A stretch of 64,000 bases of DNA from Delphinapterus leucas (Eukaryota; Chordata; Mammalia; Artiodactyla; Monodontidae), in contig NW_022098004.1 of assembly GCF_002288925.2 (NCBI RefSeq), positions 12,548,603 through 12,612,602 on the forward strand, in the 5' to 3' direction. Position numbers and translations under genes: made by a program. Positions 13,898-25,867 of the stretch are shown piece after piece. Each line of letters begins with the position of its first letter. The stretch's first letter is position 1. The notes under the pieces were generated by a model. It worked only from the letters and a program-made list of their open reading frames with translations. It was not told where the DNA came from and did no database searches.

Positions 13898-14996
13898 AAA
13901 AGACCCAGAATAGCCAAAACAATCCGGAGAAAGGAAAAAAGAGCTGGAGGAATCAGGCTCCCTGACTTCAGACTATACTACAAAGCTACAGTAATCAAAC
14001 CAGTATGGTACTGGTACAAAAACAGAAATATAGATCAGTGCAACAGGATACAAAACCCAGAGATAAACCCATGCACCTATGGTCAATTAATCTACGACAA
14101 AGGAGGCAAAAACATACAAAGGAGAAAAGACAGTCCCTTCAATAAATGGTGCTGGGAAAACTGGACAGCTACACGTAAAAGAATGACATTAGAACATTCT
14201 CTAACACCATACACAAAAACAAACTCAAAACGGATTGAAGAGCTAAATGTGAGGTCAGATACCATAAAACTCTTGGAGGAAAACAGGCAGAACACTCTGA
14301 TATAAATGGCAGCAGTAACTTTTTTGATCCACCGCCTAAAGGAATGAAAATAAAACAACAATAAACAAATGGGACCTAATTAAAGTTAAAAGCTTTTGCA
14401 CAGCAAAGGAAACCATAAACAAAAAGGCAACCCACAGAATGGGAGAAAATATTTGCAAACAAAGCAACCAACAAGGGATTAATCTCCAAAATATACAAAC
14501 AGCTCATGCAGCTCAAGAGCAAAACAACAACCCAATCAAAGAATGGGCAGAAGAGCTAAATAGAGATTTTCCCAAAGAAGACATATAAAATGCCGAAAAG
14601 CACATGAAAAAATGCTCAACATTGCTAATTATTAAAGATATGCAAATCAAATCTACAACAAAGTATCACCTCAGAACAGTGAGAATGGCCATCATCAAAA
14701 AGTCTACAAACAACAAATGCTGGAGAGTATGTGGAGAAAAGAGAACCCTCCTACACTGCTGGTGGGAATTTTAAATTGGTACTGCCACTATGGAGAACAG
14801 CACAGAGGTTCCTTAAAAAACTAAAAATAGAGCTATCACATGACCCAGCAATCCCACTCCTTGGCATATATCCAAAGAAAAGCATACTTCAAAAAGATAC
14901 ACGCACCCCAATGTTCACTGCAGCACTATTTACAATAGCCAAGACATGGAAGCAACCTAAGTATCCATCAACAAAGGAACTGATAAAGAAGACGTG

Positions 14997-15031
<35 letters not shown>

Positions 15032-15497
15032 AATATTACTCAGCCATAAAAAATAATGAAATAATGCCATTTGAAGCAACATAGATGGATCCAGAGATTA
15101 TCATACTAAGTGAAGTAAGTCAGAGAAAGAAAAATATATGATATCACACATGTAAAATCTAAAAAAATGATACAAATGAACTTATTTACAAAACAGAAAG
15201 ACTCACAGACTTAGCAAACAAATTTATGGTTACCAAAGTGGAAAGGTGGGGAGAGGGATAAATTAGGAGGTTGGGATTAACATATACACACTACTCTATA
15301 ACAGGGGGGCGGAGTCAAGATGGCAGTGTGGGAAGACGCAGAGTTCACATCTCCCCACAACTAGGGCACCTGCCAGACACTGGTGGGGGACCTTGACGCC
15401 CAAGGAGACAGGAGGAACACCCAAGCAAACCGGTAGGATGTGGGGGGACTGAGGGGGGAGGAGAAGTGGAGGCCAGACAGGACCAGCACCCTGAGGG

Positions 15498-16289
15498 GTG
15501 GCTGAGAGTGGGAGAGGGGTTCCTGTGCCTGGAAGGACCCTTGGGGGCTCAGAGCAGGGGGGAGTGCGCCCACCATTTCCCCTGCCCAATCGGCTGGGGA
15601 AGTCTGCCTGGATCTCGGGCCAGGTCCTATGCCCTCAGAGGCCCCCTCTGGGCCGCATTGGTCCTAGGGGCAAGGAGGCAGGCCGGGGGAGAACAGGAGA
15701 AGCAGGAAGGAGGGGCCCTCCAGGACCAGAGGAGCAGGAGAGGAGTGGAAGGCATTGGCCCTACCCGCTCTGGCCCGGGAAGCCTGCTGAGCTCCCATGC
15801 CGGGTCCCCCACCCTCCAAAGCCCCCTCCAGGCCACGTGGGTCCTAGGGGCATAGAAAGTAAGCTGGGGGAGAACAGGAGGTCGGGGGGAGAACGCAGGT
15901 GGGAGAGGCCCTCCAGGACCAGAGGAGCAGGAGAAGAGTGGAAAGTGTGGACCCGCCCACTCAGGCCCAGGAAGCCTGCTGGGCTCCCAGGTGGGGTCCC
16001 CCACTCTCGGAGACGAGAGGCATGCCTTGGCCCCTTCTGTTCCGCTGAGCTTCAGCTCCACCCCCCTACACTGCCCAGGGCCTTTTCCAGCCCTGTAGGT
16101 CCTAACCATAGGCCCTGCCTACCACACAAACCCCGCCCCTGCTTAGGCCCCACCCTCCACAGCCAAGGCCTTTTCCACTATTTTTTTTCTTCTCTTTTTT
16201 ACTATTGTGGTTCTGTTTTACCTTCCGGTTGTTGTTTCATCTATATTTTTATTTTTATATTCTTTCTAACATATCTATTAGTTTCCTAG
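15498..16289 (+). other. Long sense ORF in L1-B 5'UTR
   Basis: A 263-codon open frame, proline/glycine/arginine-rich, sits in the L1-B 5'UTR on the element's sense strand. Motifs such as RKPAGLPGGVP, FSSPVGP and TLHSQGL recur in the same order in the 5'UTR frame of L1-C (55212-55751, minus). The region is very GC-rich and lacks stops in more than one frame, so openness alone proves little. No known domain is visible. Confidence 0.35.
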
Positions 16290-16864
16290 TCTAAATTTAT
16301 TTTTTTAACTCTTTGTTATTGGTTTTTTCTTTTTTTTCCACCATGCACGGCTTGCGGGATCTTGGTTCATTAGCTGGGGGTTGGGCCGAAGCTCCTGCGG
16401 TGGGAGCTCTGAGTCTGAACCACTGTACTGACAGAGGATGTCAGACCCCAAGGAATATTCATCAAAGTCGCCCGGAGGTCATCATATCAGCACCAAGACC
16501 CAGCTCTACCCAACAGCCTACAAACTACAGTGCTGGAAGCTCCAGGCCAAACAAGCTGTAAGACAGGAACACAATCCCACCAATCAAAAAAAAAAAAACA
16601 AAAAGAGAGCAAAAAATTATGTCACAGATGAAGCAAGGTAAAAACTGACAAGATAAAATAAATGAAGAGGAAATACGCAATCTACCTGAAAAAGAAATCA
16701 GAGTAATGAAAGTAAAGATGATTTAGAATCTCAGAAATAAAATGGAGGCATGGACTGAGAAAATACAGGAAATGTTTAACAAAGATCTAGAAGAACTAAA
16801 GAACAAACAGAGATGAACAACACAATAACTGAAATGAAAACTACACTAGAAGGAATCTATAACA

Positions 16865-17079
16865 AGATCACATAGTCATTATACACTCTACTGTTCGTTT
16901 ACCTTGTATTTCTCATTTATTCTCAATTCTATGAAAATTTTACATATTTAATTATCACCACTGATTGTGATGTAGCTCTCTCTTCATTATGGCTGTTCAA
17001 AGTTCAATCTCCAGGTGATTCTTCAGGAAGGCCTCAGGCTTCCTCTGAATTATTAAATGCTAATCACAGTTAAAAAAAA
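16865..17079 (+). pseudogene. Short polyadenylated retrocopy inside L1-B ORF1
   Basis: About 215 bp unrelated to L1 interrupts ORF1. It ends with the poly(A) signal ATTAAA at 17052-17057, 13 nt of sequence, then an A-run. It is bracketed by the 15-mer aaggaatctataaca (16850-16864) and its one-mismatch copy (17080-17094). This is the structure of an L1-mediated insertion of the 3' end of a cellular transcript, or of an unfamiliar SINE. The parent gene was not recognised. Confidence 0.7.
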
Positions 17080-20000
17080 AAGGAATCAATAACAGAATAA
17101 AAGAGGCAGAAGAGAAAGTAAGTGAGCTGGAAGACAAAATGGTGGGAATAACTGCCAAGGAGCAGAATAAAGAAAAAAGAATGAAAATAACTGAAGACAA
17201 TCTCAGACACCTCAGGGACAACACTAAACGACCAACATTCGAATTACAGGTCCCAGAAGAAGAAGAGAAAAAGAAAGGGTCTGAGAAAATATTTGAAGGG
17301 ATTTATAGTGGAAAACTTCCCTAATATGGGAAAGGAAATAGTCACCGAAGTCCAGGAAGCACAGAGAGTCCCATATAGGATAAACCCTAGGAGAAAGATA
17401 CCAAGACATGTTAATCAAACTAACAAAATGTAATTTAAAAAATTAAAAGCAGCAAGAGAAAAACAAAAAGTAACATACAAAGGAATCCCCATAAGGTTAT
17501 CAGCTGATTTTTCAGCAGAAACTCTGCAGGCCAGAAGGAAGTGGTAGAATATACTTAAAGTGATGAAAGAAAAAACCTACAACCAAGATTACTCTACGCA
17601 GCAAGATCAGATTAGACGGAGATCAAAAGCTTTTCAGACAAGCAAAAGTTAAAGGAATTCAGCACCACCAAACCAGCTTTACAACAAATGCTAAAGAAAC
17701 TTCTCTAGGCAGGAAACACAAGAGAAGAAAAAGACCCACAAAAACAAACCTAAAACAATTAAGAAAATGGTAATAGGAACATACATATTGATAATAACCT
17801 TAAATGTAAATGGACTAAATGCCTCAACCAGAAGACACACACTGGCTGAATACATACAAAAACAAGACCCATATATATGCTGTCTACAAGAGACCCACTT
17901 CAGACCTAGGGACACATACAGACTGAAAGTGAAGGGATGGAAAAAGATATCCCTTGCAAATGGAAATCAAAAGAAAGCTGGAGTAGCAATAGTCGTATCA
18001 GATAAAAGAGACAAAGGACACTACATAATGATCAAGGGATCAATCCAAGAAGAAGATATAACAATTATAAATATTTATGCACCCAACATAGGAGCACCTC
18101 AATACATAAGGCAAATGTTAACAACCATGAAAGGGAAAATCGACAGTAACACAATAATAGTAGTGGATTTTAACACCCCACTTATAACAATAGACAGATC
18201 ATCCAAACAGAAAATAAATAAGGAAACACAAGCTTTAAATGACACAATAGATGAGAAAGATTTAACATTCCACCCCAAAGTGGCAGAATACACTTTTTCT
18301 CAAGTGCACAAGGAACATTCTCCAGGATAGATCACATCTTGGGTCACAAATTAAGCCTTGGAAAATTTAAGAAAATTAAATTGTATCAAGCATCTTTTCT
18401 GACCACAATGCTATGAGATTGGAAATCAATTACCAGAAAAAAACTGTAAAAACCACAAATACATGGAGGCTAAACAGTGTGCTACTATATAACCAAGAGA
18501 TCACTGAAGAACTCAAAGAAAGAATTAAAAAATACACAGAAACAAATAACAATGAAAACACGATGACCCAAAACCTATGGGACGCAGCAAAAGCAGTTGT
18601 TAGAAGGACGTTTATAGCAATTCAATCTCACCTCAACAAACAAGAAAAATCTCAAATAAATAATCTGACTCTACACTTAAAACAACTAGAGAAAGAAGAA
18701 CAAAGAAAACCCCAAGTCAGTAGAAGGAAAAAAATCATAAAGATCAGAGCAGAAATTAATGAAACAGAAACACAGAAAACAACAGCAAAGATCAATAAAA
18801 CTAAAAGCTGGTTCTTTGAGAAGATAAACAAAATTGATAAACCCTTACCCAGACCCAACAAGAAAAAAAGGGAGAGGATGCAATTCAATAAAATTAAAAA
18901 TAAAAAAGGAGAAATCACAACTGACACCACAGAAATACAAAGGATTGTAAGAGACTACTACAAACAGCTATATGCCAATAAAATGGACAACCACGAAGAA
19001 ATGGACAAATTCTTGTAAAGGTACAATTTTCCAAGACTGAACCAGGAAGAATTAGAAAATATAAACAAACCTACCACAAGTCATGAAATTGAAACCGTAA
19101 TTAAAAATCTTCCAACAAACAAAAGTCCAGGACCAGATGGCTTCACAGACGATTTCTATCAAACATTTAGAGAAGAGCTAACACCAATCTTTCTCATACT
19201 CTTCCAAAAAATTGCAAGGGAAGAACACTCCCAAATTCATTCCACAAAGCCACCTTTACGCTGATACCAAAACCAGAAAAAGGTATCACAAAAAAAAAAG
19301 TATAGACTAATATTACTGATGAACATAGATGCAAAAATCCTGAAGAAAATACTAGCAAACAGAATCCAACAAGATATTAAAAGGATCATACAGCATGATC
19401 AAATGGGATTTATCCCAGGGATGCAAGGATTCTACAATATACAGAAATCAATCAGTATGATACACCATATTAACAAATTAAGGAATAAAAACCATAGGAT
19501 CATCTCAATAGATGCAGAAAAAGCTTGTCACAAAATTCAACACCCATTTATAATAAAAACTCTCCAGAAAATGGGCATAGAGCAAACCTACCTCAACATA
19601 ATAAGGGCCATATATGACAAACCCACAGCAAACATCATACTCAATGTGAAAAACTGAAAGCATTTCCACTAAGATCAGGAACAAGACAAGGATGTCCACT
19701 CTCACCACTCTTATTCAGCATAGTTTTGGAAGTCATGGCCATGGCAATCAGAGAAGAAGAAGAAATAAAAGGAATACAAACTGGAAAAGAAGGAGTAAAA
19801 CTGTCACTGTTTGCAGATGACATGATACATACATAGAAAATCCTAAAGATGCTACCAGAAAATTACTAGAACTAATCAATGAATTTGGTAAGGATACAAA
19901 ATTAATGCACAGCAATCTCTGGCATTCTTATACCCTAACACTGCAAAATCAGAAAGAGAAATTAAGGAAACACTCCCATTTACCACTGCAACAAAAAGAA

Positions 20001-20655
20001 TAAAATACCTAGGAATAAACCTACCTAAGGAAGGGAAAGACTTGTACTTTGAAAACTGTAATACACTGATGAAAGAAACCAAAGACGACATAAACAGATG
20101 GAGAAATATACCATGTTCTTGGATTAGAAGAATCAATATTGTGAAAATGACTACACTATCAAAAGCAATCTACAGATTCAATGCAATCCCCATCAAACTA
20201 CCAATGGCATTCTTCACAGAATTAGAACAAAAAATCTTACAATTCGTATGGAAACACAAAAGACCCCGAATAGCTAAAGCAATCTTGAGAACGAAAAATG
20301 GAGCTGGAGGAATCAGGCTCCCCGACTTCAAACTATACTACAAAGCTATAGTAATCAAGAGAGTATGGTACTGGCACAAAAAGAGAAATATAGATCAATG
20401 GTACAGGATAGAATGCCCAGCGATAAACCTACTCACATATAGTCACCTAACTTATGACAAAGGAGGCAAAAATATACAATGGAGAAAAGACAGCCTCTTC
20501 AATAAGTGGTGCTGGGAAAACTGGACAGCTACATGTACAAGAATGAAATTAGAACACTACCTAACACCATACACAAAAATAAACTCAAAATGGATTAAAG
20601 ACCTAAATGTAGGACCAGACACTGTAAAACTCTTAGAGAAAAACATAGGAAAAAC

Positions 20656-20869
20656 ATTTTTTTTTGTTTGTTTGTTTTGCGGTACGTGGGCCTCTCACTG
20701 TTGTGGCCTCTCCCGTTGCGGAGCAGAGGCTCCGGACGCGCAGGCTCAGCGGCCATGGCTCACGGGCCCAGCCGCTCTGCGGCATGTGGGATCTTCCCGG
20801 ACCGGGGCACGAACCCACGTCCCCTGCATCGGCAGGCGGACTCTCAACCACTGCGCCACCAGGGAAGCC
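20656..20869 (-). repeat. CHR-type SINE in L1-B ORF2
   Basis: Minus-strand 200-bp form: T-rich tail on the left at about 20656-20680, head 'ccaccagggaagcc' at the right end. It disrupts the C-terminal ORF2 coding text of L1-B, making it one of the innermost layers of this nest. Confidence 0.92.
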
Positions 20870-22114
20870 TGGATAAACGCTTTTTGACATAAAGCACGGC
20901 AAGATCTTTTTTGACCCACCTCCTGGAGTAATAAAAATAAAAACAAAAATAAACAAATGAGGCCTAACTAAACTTAAAACCTTTTGCACAGCAAAGGAAA
21001 CCATAAACAAGATGAAAGACAACCCTCAGAATCGGAGGAAATATCTGCAAGTGAAACAACAGACAGAGAGGATCAATCTCTAAAATATACAAACTGCTCA
21101 TGGAGCTCAATATCAAAAAAACAAACAACCCAATTAAAAAAGGGATGGAAGACCTAAATAGACATTTCACCAAAGAAGACAAAGAGACGGCCAAGAGGCA
21201 CATGAAAAGATGGTCAACATCACTAATTATTAGAGAAATGCAATTAAAACTACAATGAGGTATCACCTCACACTGGTCAGAAAGGCCATTATCAAAAAAT
21301 CTAGACACAGTAAATGCTGGAAAGGGTGTAGTGAAAAGGGAACCCTGCTGCACTGTTGGTGAGGATGTAAACTGATACAACTACTAGGGAGAACAGTATG
21401 GAGGTTCCTTAAAAAACTAAAAATTGAACTACCATATGACCCAGCTATCGCATTACTGGGTATATACCCTGAGAAAACCATAATTCAAAAAGAGACATGT
21501 ACCACGATGTTTACTGCAGCACTATTTACATTAGCCAGGACATGGAAGCAACCTAAATGTCCATCCACAGATGAATGGATAAAGAAGATGTGGCACATAT
21601 ATACAATGGAATATTACTCAGCCATAAAAAGAAACGAAATTGAGTTACTTGTAGTGAGGTAGATAGACCTAGAGTGTGTCATACAGAGTGAAGTAAGTCA
21701 GAAAGAGAAAAACAAATACCATATGCTAAGGCATATATACGGAATCTAAAAAAAAAAAATGGTATTGATGAATCTAGTGGCAGGGCAGGAATAAACACAG
21801 ACACAGAGAATGGAGTTGAGGACATGGGGAGGGGAGAGGGAAGCTAGGGCAAAATGAGAGCAGCATCAACATATATACACTACCAGATGTGAAACAGATA
21901 GCTACTGGGAAGCAGCCACATAGCACAGGGAGATCAACTCGCTGCTATGTGACGACCTAGAGGGGTGGGATAGGGAGGGTGGGAGGGAGGCTCAAGAGGG
22001 AGGGGATATGGGGATATATGTATGCATATGGCTGATAAACTTTGTTGTACAACAGAAACTAACACAGTGTTGTGAAGCAATTATACTCCAATAAAGATGT
22101 ATTTTTAAAAAGTA

Positions 22115-22527
22115 AACAAAATAAAATCAAGTGGGTAATCAGGGACTTCCCTGGTGGTCCAGTGGGTAAGACTCCACACTCCCAATGCAGGTGGCCTGGG
22201 TTCGATCCCTGGTCGGGGAACTAGATCCCACATGCATGCTGCAACTAAGAAGTCCGCATGCCGCAACTAAAGATCCTGTGTGCTGCAACGAAGATCCTGC
22301 ATGCCGCAACTAAGACCAGGCGCAACCAAAATAAATAAATAAATATTTTTTTTAAAAAGGTAATCAACAAGGATCTACTGTATAGCACAGTGTACTCTAA
22401 TAACCTATATGGGAATAGAATCTGAAAAAGAATAGATATATGTATGTTTAACTAAATCACTTTGCTGTACACCTGAAATACAGCATTGTAAATCAAATAT
22501 ACTCCAATATAAAATAAAAATTAAAAA
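22115..22527 (+). mobile_element. L1-A 3' tail
   Basis: After L1-B the 3'UTR text of L1-A resumes ('caacaaggatctactgtata', 'ctttgctgtacacctgaaat', 'tgtaaatcaaatatactcca') and ends in an A-rich tail just before the right target duplication at 22528-22541. A SINE at 22142 splits it. Confidence 0.82.
22142..22357 (+). repeat. CHR-type SINE in L1-A tail
   Basis: 'gggacttccctggtggtcca' head, 'gggttcgatccc' B box, repeated 'ccgcaactaa' units and an 'ataaataaataaat' tail. The short duplication 'ggtaatca' lies on both sides. Confidence 0.9.
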
Positions 22528-22800
22528 AAAAAGGTAGGTATGGCTATATTTAAATCCGACAAGGGGTATGACCAGAGGTAAAGAGGGACATCCCAAAATG
22601 ATAGAACAGTAAATCCATCTGGAAGATAGAAAAATCGTAAGTGTGCATGCACTCAATAAATGTACATGAACTCAATACAGCTTCAAATTACATCAAGCAA
22701 AAACTGACAGAACTAAAGTGAAGAATGGACAAATCCACATTCATATTATCTATCAACCAAGTATCAGATCAGAATGAAGACATTTTCAGAAAAGCGAAGT
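22528..22800 (+). repeat. Old L1 host element, right part
   Basis: Continues the endonuclease-coding text interrupted at 8673, beginning with the right copy of the target duplication. It includes 'gatagaacagtaaatccatc' and 'gacagaactaaagtgaagaa', and decays by about 22800. Confidence 0.65.
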
Positions 22801-23980
22801 TTAAAAAAATATATTTCTCACATACCCTTTCTCAAGAAGCTACTGAAGAATCTACTCCAATAAAAGAGTAATTCAAAAAAGACAAAGACAGGGGAAAAGA
22901 CAAACAAAAGATCAATAGGAAAGGTGAAGGAAATCCCTAGGAGGAGTTTGAAGGACATTGCAGAATGGTAGTGATTCTCCATTAATACTAAATTGTTTGT
23001 CATACAGATTGGAATAGTGTGATTCAAAAGCAGGTATTTTGAGGGCCGTCATAAGATGCCTAGTGGCATCGTATCACCTTGTTAACCTGAGGGCAGAATA
23101 CCCTGATGATCCTGGCGCAGCTTCGTATCTGTTGGGGTTGGTTTAACTTTGGTTCGGCTTGTCTGGAACAAGTCCTGATGACATCTATCTCTCCCCTCCA
23201 CACCAGGCTGACTTGGATCACATGAGGACACTCATTTCATCTCACAGAAGTAGTCTGCTTTGATCTACTCCTGAGAGTTGGCAGTTGACTAGTGAGCTAA
23301 GAAGCAGAGAACACTGAGCAGCCCACTCACTCTAATTATATTCTTGTCAGACATTCAATACCTGATTCACACTCTGACCCTGCCAGATGGTCCAACCATG
23401 TGAGCCCTATGTTTTCCTATGTTTTTCATGACCTTGCCAATGACTTCTCCAAATGAGATTTTTGTAAACTCTCAGAAAAACTGAAGCCAGACTATGACTC
23501 AGAGACTCTATTCAGCTCATCTCCCAGGAGCCTTTATTCAATAGTAGCAGAATTTCTACACACAATTAGATTTGTGCTTGCTTGATAAGTTTTGCCACAT
23601 TGCTCCCCAGTAAGTCTGTACCATTTTTTACTACCACAAACAATGCATGAGTGGCTTCACCACTCTATAGCTAACACTGGCTAATATATCTTGAAAAAAC
23701 AATGATAAAAATCTTAAGTCTTGCTAAAGGAAACATGGGTACATAAAAGGACATCTTTTAGACTGTATACATGTAGAAAAAGAAAAAAAAACTCCACCAG
23801 ACAAAAAATTATGCAATATAAATCGCAGTTATAGTTTTTCAAAACTGAATTTTGTATTGATTAGGGATATATACATACATGGTAAAATCTTTGAGGAAAG
23901 CAAGGGAGTAAATAACAAAAATGTCAAGATAGTGGCTACCTACTAGCAGGATTCAATCAGAGAATATATCATAAAGAACA
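22801..23980. other. Unassigned ZFP1 intron with a CpG-bearing patch
   Basis: No gene or RNA recognised. The stretch 23043-23170 has several CpGs and a composition unlike its AT-rich surroundings; 23170-23560 looks like non-repetitive or retroposed sequence of unknown origin. Confidence 0.35.
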
Positions 23981-23984
23981 GATA

Positions 23985-24214
23985 GGGACTTCCCTGGTGG
24001 TGCAGTGGTTAAGATTCCATGCTCCCAATATGCAGGGGGCCCGGGTTCGATCCCTGGTCAGGGAACTAAATCCCACATGCATGCCACAACTAAGAGTTTG
24101 CATGCCGCAACCAAGGAGTTGGTGAGCCGCAACCAAGGAGCCCACCTGCTACAACTATGGAGCTCACAAGTAAGACCCAGCACAACCAAATAAATAAATA
24201 AATATTTTTAAAAA
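23985..24214 (+). repeat. CHR-type SINE
   Basis: 'gggacttccctggtggtgca' head, 'gggttcgatccc' B box and an 'ataaataaataaatattt' tail. The duplication 'agaacagata' sits immediately before and after. Confidence 0.92.
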
Positions 24215-24576
24215 AGAACAGATAATGTTCTATTTCTTAATGTGAGTGCCCATTTATTCTTTAATGTACACATATTTTTATACATGTTATAACATGTATA
24301 AAGAGTATTATAATGCTTTATACACTCATCCGTACACATATTACATTACACAATAAAAAAAATCAGAAAAAAATGAGGAAACTCTATGCTCTGATATGGA
24401 AAGACTTCAAAAATATGTTACTGAGTGATAAAAACACACATAATCAAAAGAATGAAAAGACAAAGACATCTTTGCAACACACATACCTGATAAAGGATTG
24501 ATATCCGAAATATATAAAGAACTCTCAAAACTCAACAATATGAAAACAAACAACCTGATTTTAAAATGGGCCAAAG

Positions 24577-25224
24577 TGCAGCCCATATGGAAAACAGTAT
24601 GGAGGTCCCTCAGAAAACTAAAAATAGAATTACCATATGATCCAGCAATCCCACTCCTGGGCATATATCACCAGACAAAACTATAATTCAAAAAGATACA
24701 TGCACCCCTATGTTCTTAGCAGCACTATTCACAATAGCCAAGACATGGAAGCAACCTAACTGTCCCCTGACAGAGGAGTGGATAAAGATATGGTACATAT
24801 ATACAATGGAATACAATTCAGCCATAAAAAAGAATGAAAAATGCCATTTGCAGCAACATGGATGGACCTAGAGATTATCATACTAAATGAAATAACTCAG
24901 GCAGAGAAAGACAAGTATCGTATGATATCACTTATATGTGGAATCTAAGATATGACACAAATGAACCTTTCTGTGAAACAGAAACAGAATCACGGGTTGG
25001 GGGAGAGATGGAGTGGGAGGTTGGGGTTAGTAGATGTAAGCTATTATATAAACAACAAGATCCTACTGTATAGCACAGGAAACTATATTCAATATCCTAT
25101 GTTAAATCTTAATAGAAAAGAATATTTTAAAAAAACAATGTATATATAACTGAATAACTTTGCTGTACAGCAGAAATTAACACAGTATTGTAAATCAACT
25201 ATACTTCAATAAAACAAATTTTTA
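24577..25224 (+). mobile_element. 5'-truncated younger L1 insertion
   Basis: About 650 bp of L1 3' end ('gtggaaaacagtatggaggt'-type text through 'tgtaaatcaactatacttca' and an A-rich tail). Flanks 'aaaatgggccaaag' and 'aaaaagggccaaag' act as near-identical target duplications in the older L1. Confidence 0.75.
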
Positions 25225-25384
25225 AAAAGGGCCAAAGACCTTAGCAGACACCTCACTAAAGAAGATATACAGGTGGCAAATAAACACACGTAAAGATACT
25301 CAACATCACGTCATATCATCAGAGAATTATAAATTACAACAACAATAAAACACTGTTAAATGCCTATTAAAGTGGCCAAAGTTT

Positions 25385-25578
25385 GGGACTTCCCTGGTGG
25401 TCCAGTGGGTAAGACTCCATGCTCACAATGCAGGGGTCCCAGGTTTGATCCCCAGTTGGGGAACTAGATCCTGCACGCATGCCGCAACTAAGAAGCCCGC
25501 ATGTCACAACTAAGACCCGGTGCAGCCTAAATAAATAAATAATAAATAAATGAATATAAAATAATTTTTTTTAAAAAA
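25385..25578 (+). repeat. CHR-type SINE, first of a tandem pair
   Basis: Short-bodied CHR copy with an 'ataaataaataataaataaa' tail. Together with the next SINE it is bracketed by 'aaagtggccaaag' at about 25371-25383 and 25899-25911. Confidence 0.9.
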
Positions 25579-25580
25579 GT

Positions 25581-25867
25581 GGGGCTTCCCTGGTGGCGCA
25601 GTGGTTGAGAATCTGCCTGCTAATGCAGGGGACAGGGGTTTGAGCCCTGGTCTGGGAAGATCCCACATGCCGCAGAGCAACTAGGCCCGTGAGCCACAAC
25701 TACTGAGCCTGCGCGTCTGGAGCCTGTGCTCCGCAACAAGAGAGGGCACAATAGTGAGAGGCCCGCGCACCGCAATGAAGAGTGGCCCCCGCTTGCCACA
25801 ACTAGAGAAAGCCCTCGCACAGAAACGAAGACCCAACACAGCCAAAAATAAATAAATAAAAAAAAAG
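25581..25867 (+). repeat. CHR-type SINE, second of a tandem pair
   Basis: Head 'gggcttccctggtggcgcag', 'gggtttgagccc' B box, a long body and an 'aaataaataaataaa' tail. It appears to have inserted into the A-rich tail of the preceding SINE. Confidence 0.9.

Larger units (their letters stand above)
8688..15300 (+). mobile_element. L1-A: full-length L1, main part
   Basis: An autonomous non-LTR retrotransposon relic. The 5'UTR begins near 8711 with 'acaagatggtggag', a YY1-type core common at L1 starts. ORF1 text covers about 9640-10500, with the coiled-coil/RNA-binding protein signature LPEKEF in a lysine/glutamate-rich stretch. ORF2 covers about 10930-15000: endonuclease (LQETHF-like text near 11040), reverse transcriptase ([14 protein letters not shown] near 13100; active-site FADD near 13220) and C-terminal region. 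Frames are broken by stops and indels and by SINEs at 12697 and 13685. A (CA)n run lies at 15000-15028 in the 3' part. It is cut at 15300 by L1-B and its 3' tail continues at 22115-22527. Confidence 0.88.
15301..22114 (+). mobile_element. L1-B: full-length L1 nested inside L1-A
   Basis: Complete L1 relic. The 5' end is 'ggcggagtcaagatggcagt' (YY1-type core), followed by a GC-rich 5'UTR to about 16600 with two tandem units about 192 bp apart. ORF1 text covers about 16640-17600 and is broken by an unrelated insert (16865-17079). ORF2: endonuclease at 17768-18330 (contains LQETHFRPRDTYRLK), linker 18413-19018, reverse transcriptase from 19319 ([15 protein letters not shown] near 19810), C-terminal region to about 21050 broken by a SINE at 20656. 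The 3'UTR ends with AATAAA at 22090-22095. Frameshifts and stops make it inactive. No clear target duplication was found at its edges. Confidence 0.9.

Noticed and set aside
15000..15028. CA-repeat as a Z-DNA or regulatory element
   Set aside because: It lies in the decayed L1-A ORF2/3' region and is an ordinary microsatellite expansion.
15302..16150. Second CpG-island-like GC-rich promoter
   Set aside because: It is the 5'UTR of L1-B, with the element's characteristic first bases, not a host gene promoter.
20042..20887. A 281-codon frame that could be called a host gene
   Set aside because: It is L1-B ORF2 C-terminal text fused to antisense SINE sequence.
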